A DNA stretch of 64,000 nt, taken from the NCBI RefSeq assembly GCF_000585395.1, contig NZ_KK073875.1, forward strand, positions 2,852,017 to 2,916,016, given 5' to 3'. Every line of letters starts with the position of its first letter. The stretch's first letter is position 1. A program made the translations under genes and the position numbers. A model generated the notes under the pieces. The model made no database searches and had not been told where the DNA came from. It saw nothing but the letters and a program-made list of their open reading frames with translations. The DNA is from Saccharibacillus sacchari DSM 19268 (GTDB lineage: Bacteria; Bacillota; Bacilli; Paenibacillales; Paenibacillaceae). This document shows, in pieces, positions 62,174-64,000 of this stretch.

Positions 62174-62755
62174 CTAATCGATGTTCACGATCTCCCACTC
62201 GTTTGTTTCGTTTTGCATGAAAAAGTAAGTGATGCCTTGATTGACGATGCTGTCATCGGCTTGCTTGCGCGCGAAAAGAACGCCGATTCTGATTTGCCCG
62301 AGATCCTCGTGCTGTTCGACCAGATCCAAATCGTAAAACATGAACTGTTTGTCGCCGGCGCTGAAAAAGTAGCTTAATCCTCTGTTTTGGGCGGGATCGT
62401 CCTGCAGAATTTCTTTGAACCTTTCACGGTCCCGGTCTGCGATGGCTTTAAGGTTGGTTTTCATCTTGGAGATGATCTCTTCGTTCAAAAAGCTTTCTTC
62501 GCGCGCATCGAAATCAATAAAAACGCCGGGTTCGAAATCGGACTCGCCGATCTCCTCCGTATTTTCGTTTGCCGTCGAATCCGCGTCTGCTTCCGCCTGC
62601 GCAGGGTCGGCCAGCGCGCTTACCGGACTTTCCGCGGCGGGAGGATCTTTCCGATCGTCTGCTGATTGAAGCGAAGAATCCGAATGTCCGCATGCTGACA
62701 GAAGCAAAGTGCCGACCAAGCTTAAAATCAGCGTTTTGCGTGAGAAAGTATTCAT
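62174..62755 (-). CDS. Lipoprotein of unknown function
   Basis: A 193-residue lipoprotein. Signal with lipobox LLSAC (Cys at about 22), then a Ser/Asp/Glu-rich disordered linker to about residue 70, and a C-terminal alpha/beta domain of about 110 residues rich in acidic residues (LSYFFSAGDKQFMFYDLD, GITYFFMQNETNEWEIV). The domain resembles small NTF2-like or similar extracellular domains only in its length and pattern; I do not recognise it. The ATG is preceded by AAGGAGG. Convergent with potD; monocistronic. Confidence 0.75.
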   Translation of the reverse strand: MNTFSRKTLILSLVGTLLLSACGHSDSSLQSADDRKDPPAAESPVSALADPAQAEADADSTANENTEEIGESDFEPGVFIDFDAREESFLNEEIISKMKTNLKAIADRDRERFKEILQDDPAQNRGLSYFFSAGDKQFMFYDLDLVEQHEDLGQIRIGVLFARKQADDSIVNQGITYFFMQNETNEWEIVNID

Positions 62756-62859
62756 GAATTCAAAGCCTCCTTGATGTTTTTAGCTCATACTCTATAAGAA
62801 GCTTCGAATAAGGAAAAAGTTGCATCCGAATTCCGTTCTGGAAAAAAACGGTCTCATTC

Positions 62860-62888
62860 TGGATATAAACGCGCGACCTGCTTATAAT
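62860..62888 (+). promoter_or_regulatory. Promoter of the acyltransferase gene
   Basis: TGGATA (62860), 17-base spacer, perfect TATAAT (62883-62888), 81 bases upstream of the start codon. The spacing and -10 are ideal; the -35 matches at four of six bases. Confidence 0.6.
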
Positions 62889-62968
62889 AGGGGTTAGCAT
62901 ATTCACAGTCGTAGGTTCGAACCCGACAAGGTCCTACATAAATCCGAATCACCGAAAGGGCAGAGGCC

Positions 62969-64000
62969 ATGATTAACGGACAACACGCAGGCAATGAAGC
63001 GAAAAGTGAAAATAGGCGGTACGGTAGGGAAGACTCCCGACCGTCCGGCCGAAGAAATCCGGCGTCCGAACAGCCCAAGCCCAGCGCCGGACGTTATATG
63101 CCGGGGCTTGACGGATTGCGCGCGCTCGCCGTGTTGGCCGTCATTGCCTATCATCTTCATACGGAATGGGCACCCGGCGGTCTGCTGGGCGTCACGATGT
63201 TCTTTGTGTTATCCGGCTACTTGATCACGGACATTTTGTTGGCGCAATGGGACCGGACCGGAAAGTTCGATATGAAGGATTTTTGGATTCGTCGGGCGAA
63301 AAGGTTGCTGCCCGCCATGTTGGCGGTCGTGCTGGTGACGATTCTATGGTCGTTGGTCGTCGACCGTACAAGGCTGCCCGCCATGATCGGGGACGTGCCC
63401 GCCGCGCTGCTCTACTACAGTAACTGGTGGTCGATCTTCCATGAAGTTTCGTACTTCCAAAGCTTCGGCCCGCTCTCGCCGCTCGGGCATTTATGGTCGC
63501 TTGCCGTCGAAGAGCAATTCTATATCTTCTGGCCGATCCTGCTTGGAATCGGCTTGATTCTGGCTCAAAAGAACCGGGGCAAGCTTGCGCTGGTGTTGGC
63601 GGGACTTGCATTGGCTTCGGCACTGGCGATGGCGATCATGTACCGCCCGGGCGAAGATCCGAGCCGGGTTTATTACGGCACGGATACGCGTCTGTTTTCG
63701 CTGTTGATCGGGGCGGCGCTGGCGGTCGTATGGCCGAGCCGCAAGCTCAAAACGAACATCTCGAAGTCGGCCACGAAGACGCTGGATATTACGGCGACGA
63801 TCTGCTTGATCGTCATTGCGGTGTTGATTTTCAAATCCAACGATTACGGCACGTTCCTGTATCGCGGCGGCATGGTTCTGTTGTCGCTGGCAACGACGAT
63901 TCTTGTTGCCGCTCTGGCGCACCCGGCATGCCGGCTCGGCCGCGTATTGGGAACGAGGACGCTGCGTTGGATCGGCGCCCGTTCGTACGGACTGTACCTC
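62969..64000 (+). CDS. Membrane acyltransferase, OafA/YrhL family (truncated by the window)
   Basis: The first 344 codons of an acyltransferase-3 protein; it remains open at the right edge. A polar N-terminus of 40 residues precedes the hallmark YMPGLDGLRALAVLAVIAYHL, where the catalytic His follows AVIAY. FFVLSGYLITD, FWIRRAKRLLPAMLA and SLAVEEQFYIFWP are also present. About ten helices are expected in the full length, usually followed by an SGNH domain. Such enzymes O-acetylate cell-wall polysaccharide or peptidoglycan. The start ATG follows AGAGG. Confidence 0.9.
   Translation, partial: MINGQHAGNEAKSENRRYGREDSRPSGRRNPASEQPKPSAGRYMPGLDGLRALAVLAVIAYHLHTEWAPGGLLGVTMFFVLSGYLITDILLAQWDRTGKFDMKDFWIRRAKRLLPAMLAVVLVTILWSLVVDRTRLPAMIGDVPAALLYYSNWWSIFHEVSYFQSFGPLSPLGHLWSLAVEEQFYIFWPILLGIGLILAQKNRGKLALVLAGLALASALAMAIMYRPGEDPSRVYYGTDTRLFSLLIGAALAVVWPSRKLKTNISKSATKTLDITATICLIVIAVLIFKSNDYGTFLYRGGMVLLSLATTILVAALAHPACRLGRVLGTRTLRWIGARSYGLYL

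Noticed and set aside
62905-62935. tRNA-like TTCGAAC loop (GTAGGTTCGAACCC)
   Set aside because: Only a T-arm-like stretch is present; no D-arm, anticodon arm or matching acceptor stem precedes it. It lies in the leader of the acyltransferase gene.

Overview
The window looks like chromosomal DNA from a Gram-positive, endospore-lineage member of the Paenibacillaceae (Paenibacillus or Saccharibacillus-like). The basis is strong AGGAGG ribosome-binding sites, moderately high GC, S-layer-homology surface proteins, a YheC/YheD-type ATP-grasp protein, YdjO, the Des/DesK/DesR membrane-fluidity system, REC-BTAD regulators, and perfect B. subtilis-type Zur and Fur boxes. I identified no insertion sequence, prophage, CRISPR array, rRNA or complete tRNA.

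Layout. 1-2.8 kb: a NikABC/CntABC-like metal or metallophore ABC transporter (minus strand) behind two Zur-box-like sites. 2.9-6.2 kb: a 57-residue membrane protein, DoxX, RluF and a RhuM-family gene. 6.2-9.3 kb: des-desK-desR. 9.5-12.2 kb: an SsuABC/NMT1-type transporter operon. 12.8-23 kb: two SLH surface proteins (one of 1732 residues), a tandem ATP-grasp protein and an AraC regulator. 23-34 kb: signalling genes, namely a REC-BTAD regulator, a CitA/DcuS-type two-component pair, a GNAT, WYL and TetR regulators, a double-kinase hybrid sensor, a receiver lacking its phosphoacceptor Asp, and another REC-BTAD regulator. 34.6-43.3 kb: metabolic genes (DsbA-like, LysR/acetoacetate decarboxylase/ketopantoate-reductase-like, SatP, aldo/keto reductase, pentapeptide protein, PepT, guanylate-kinase-like). 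43.8-49.3 kb: efeUOB divergent from tatAC, each with a perfect Fur box, so the iron system and its Tat exporter are co-controlled. 49.6-50.1 kb: cspA and ydjO cold-response genes. 50.4-58 kb: a six-gene biosynthetic cluster (OleA-like KAS III, ATP-grasp, OleD-like dehydrogenase, metallo-beta-lactamase fold, CapK/F390-type AMP ligase, GNAT-like protein) of unknown product. 58.2-62.1 kb: potABCD. 62.2-64 kb: a lipoprotein and a truncated OafA-type acyltransferase.

The most unusual signal is not protein coding. Six dispersed copies of a ~170-bp imperfect palindrome (4240, 12223, 12530, 34429, 43334, 43591) all lie at gene 3' ends. Five share an asymmetric internal loop while the surrounding stems change in a compensating way. 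Two copies are bracketed by nearly identical terminator hairpins, as if the element had inserted into a terminator and duplicated it. A second, smaller palindrome family has two copies (37206, 57993).
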